The notes beneath the pieces were generated by a model. The model saw only the letters and a program-made list of their open reading frames with translations. It had not been told where the DNA came from and made no database searches. Shown in pieces: positions 62,641 through 64,000 of a DNA stretch of 64,000 nt. Every line of letters begins with the position of its first letter. The first letter of the stretch is position 1. This DNA is from Tigheibacillus halophilus (GTDB lineage: Bacteria > Bacillota > Bacilli > Bacillales > Amphibacillaceae), in NCBI RefSeq assembly GCF_042683165.1, contig NZ_JBHUIZ010000018.1, positions 204,548 through 268,547 on the forward strand, written 5' to 3'. A program made the position numbers and the translations under genes.

Positions 62641-63033
62641 TCATTCATTTTCTTGCTTCATTTTGGATATGGCTTCATTTCGAAAGCGCCGTTTATTATA
62701 TCGTTCATCAAATTCGATGCCTTCCAGATTTTTATCCAGTGTCAAAGGCTGATTGCAATGCATACATGCATCAACATGTCCAAGCACTTTCGTGGGTTTT
62801 TGACAGTTGGGACAGACGACCGGGACGGCTTTGACTGAAAGTGAGCCGATCCATAAGTAGACAACACAGCTGAAAACAACAGCCAGCATGCCTAATATGA
62901 AAAACGTTGCCATGAGCCAAGGTATCTTTTTAAACATAATACCTACATACATAAGCAAGATACCTGCGAACACCAGTATTAAGGCAAAGGAACGAATCTT
63001 ATTTATTTTGCTTGAGTAAGATAATTTTGCCAT
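62641..63033 (-). CDS. ygzB: YgzB family membrane protein (UPF0295)
   Basis: 130 residues. Two N-terminal helices (about 14-35 and 41-63) are followed by a cytosolic zinc-ribbon-like element with C-P-N-C and C-M-H-C (about 74-95) and a basic tail. The YgzB family is specific to bacilli and regularly lies between perR and an rRNA operon, as here. Function is unknown. TAAGGAGG precedes the ATG by six bases. Confidence 0.85.
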   Translation of the reverse strand: MAKLSYSSKINKIRSFALILVFAGILLMYVGIMFKKIPWLMATFFILGMLAVVFSCVVYLWIGSLSVKAVPVVCPNCQKPTKVLGHVDACMHCNQPLTLDKNLEGIEFDERYNKRRFRNEAISKMKQENE

Positions 63034-63729
63034 GCTTGTCCTCCTTAGCTATTACAATTACAGTATAGCACCTTTTTCCAGTTAATGAACACTTCTCCAT
63101 TTAATTTCCTGTCCGAAAAATGATAAGTGGAAGGTTCTAACCTGCTGATTCTTATTATTCGTTTGACCGCAGTAATGAGTTGTCAGCGATAAAGGAGCCT
63201 TAAACACAACATTTCATCTCATAAAAGCTTAATGTCTTTTTCACGAAACTTCTTGTCTAGGACTACATTTCCTGTGATTTCTTTTTCAGCCAGGGGTCTG
63301 TGGAAAGCTGAAACTTTTGAATTGGTATCCATATCTTATTCAAATGGAATATTTCCCGGTCTTCCCGCCGAGTCTGTAAAGGGGAGTTGCGGCTGCTTGA
63401 CTGCATTGACAGTATAAGATTCGTTGTAAATTCCTCTATAGGAGTTTTGGATAAAGCAGTGCTGAATAACCTTATCCCCAGTTTGCTTAAAGGGGAATGG
63501 GAATTATCATACTTATTCTTTTAGTAAGCATTGTTAAATGGAATGATCGCATCCGTGAAAAAATTGGGTTGGTTTATGACAGCAACCAACGGCATGATAT
63601 AACGTCATTTATCTAAAATATATTGTATGCAGGTAGAAGAGAACGACTTTGGTTAAATGAAAGTTATTCCAGCTATACCAGCTATTTCGCCTCAATACAA
63701 TTTTTGTAAAATAAAATGGAATAATGTTA
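63034..63729. other. Intergenic spacer before the rRNA promoters
   Basis: About 700 bases with no convincing gene. A 61-codon frame at 63232-63417 lacks a ribosome-binding site and family features. Confidence 0.5.
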
Positions 63730-64000
63730 TTGACTTTCATTTGAAAGCATGGTAAAGTAATTCTTGTCGTTAAAAACGAAGGCGATTCAAACCTAAAAAC
63801 TTCTCAAAAACTTAAAAAAGTTATTGACAACAAACATCGGAAGATGTTATGATAGTGGAGTCGCTGAAAAAACGACAAATGAAAAATGCTTTGATTTCGT
63901 TCTTTGAAAACTGAACAAAACGACCAGTATGTCAAGCGAGTTCGATGCAAGTCATCGAATGGAAGATGAAAAAACAACCCTGTTTTTTCAATAAAGCAAG
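63730..64000 (+). promoter_or_regulatory. Tandem rRNA-operon promoters and leader
   Basis: P1: TTGACT (63730-63735), 17 bases, TAAAGT (63753-63758). P2: TTGACA (63824-63829), 18 bases, TATGAT (63848-63853). The leader then carries TTCTTTGAAAACTGAACAAA (about 63898-63918), the boxA-type antitermination sequence found before bacillus 16S genes. The 16S rRNA start itself is not reached before the right edge. The order perR-ygzB-rrn agrees with rrnD of B. subtilis. Confidence 0.85.

Noticed and set aside
63232..63417. 61-codon frame before the rRNA promoters
   Set aside because: Composition and lack of a start signal indicate chance.
1..64000. CRISPR arrays, insertion sequences, prophage or origin
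   Set aside because: No regularly spaced repeats, transposase, integrase, phage structural genes or DnaA-box clusters were seen.

Overview
The window is a chromosomal stretch of a low-GC, Gram-positive, endospore-forming member of the Bacillaceae. The signs are a gamma-type small acid-soluble spore protein (sspE), a spore-cortex deacetylase (pdaA), PerR with a Per box, CtsR operators in front of clpE, and a run of genes known mainly from Bacillus: yfkH, yfkD, yfhE, yfhF, recX, yfhH, yfhP, mutY, sspE, ntdP, ygaD, bcp, perR, ygzB, then the promoter and leader of an rRNA operon. Gene order from about 44 kb to the right edge follows the B. subtilis yfh-yga-perR-rrn region with losses and insertions. 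The genus cannot be fixed from this sequence alone; a halotolerant relative such as Terribacillus, Virgibacillus or Oceanobacillus is plausible.

Region 1 (1-13.8 kb) is a loose accessory stretch of single, mostly plus-strand genes separated by decayed DNA: a DinB-family tail, a methyltransferase, two GNAT acetyltransferases (one broken), a beta-lactamase-family hydrolase, a DUF2200 protein, a broken short-chain dehydrogenase, an alpha/beta hydrolase, an APH-like kinase, a DMT exporter, an M20 deacylase, an AraC-type regulator with a second domain, and an MFS exporter.

Region 2 (13.9-44 kb) holds metabolism, transport and stress genes. A minus-strand operon (CoA transferase, acyl-CoA dehydrogenase, aldehyde dehydrogenase) fits glutarate or related dicarboxylate catabolism and sits behind an attenuator-like leader. 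mreBH, a CAP-domain secreted protein, and a glutaminase facing an AGCS symporter follow. Then come ytxH, yfkH, the PerR-type metal efflux ATPase pfeT with its own Per box, an amino-acid ABC importer lacking an ATPase gene, OsmC, yfkD, a Na+/H+-antiporter-family carrier, pdaA, an acyl-CoA synthetase, clpE with CtsR sites, a secreted ComEC-like metallo-beta-lactamase protein, and two small GntR (YtrA-type) modules with palindromic operators.

Region 3 (44-64 kb) is the conserved yfh-yga-perR-rrn block. It is interrupted between ygaD and bcp by a complete BceRS-BceAB-type peptide-detoxification module and a small K+ channel, and between bcp and perR by a sugar transferase, a D-2-hydroxyacid dehydrogenase and a cobalamin adenosyltransferase. 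The most unusual element is at 44866-44990: a minus-strand, tRNA-like RNA with D-, anticodon- and T-like arms, an extra arm and a closing stem, lying 40 nt upstream of a GNAT gene. Start codons were chosen by Shine-Dalgarno spacing, so several differ from the longest possible reading frame. No CRISPR array, insertion sequence or prophage was seen.
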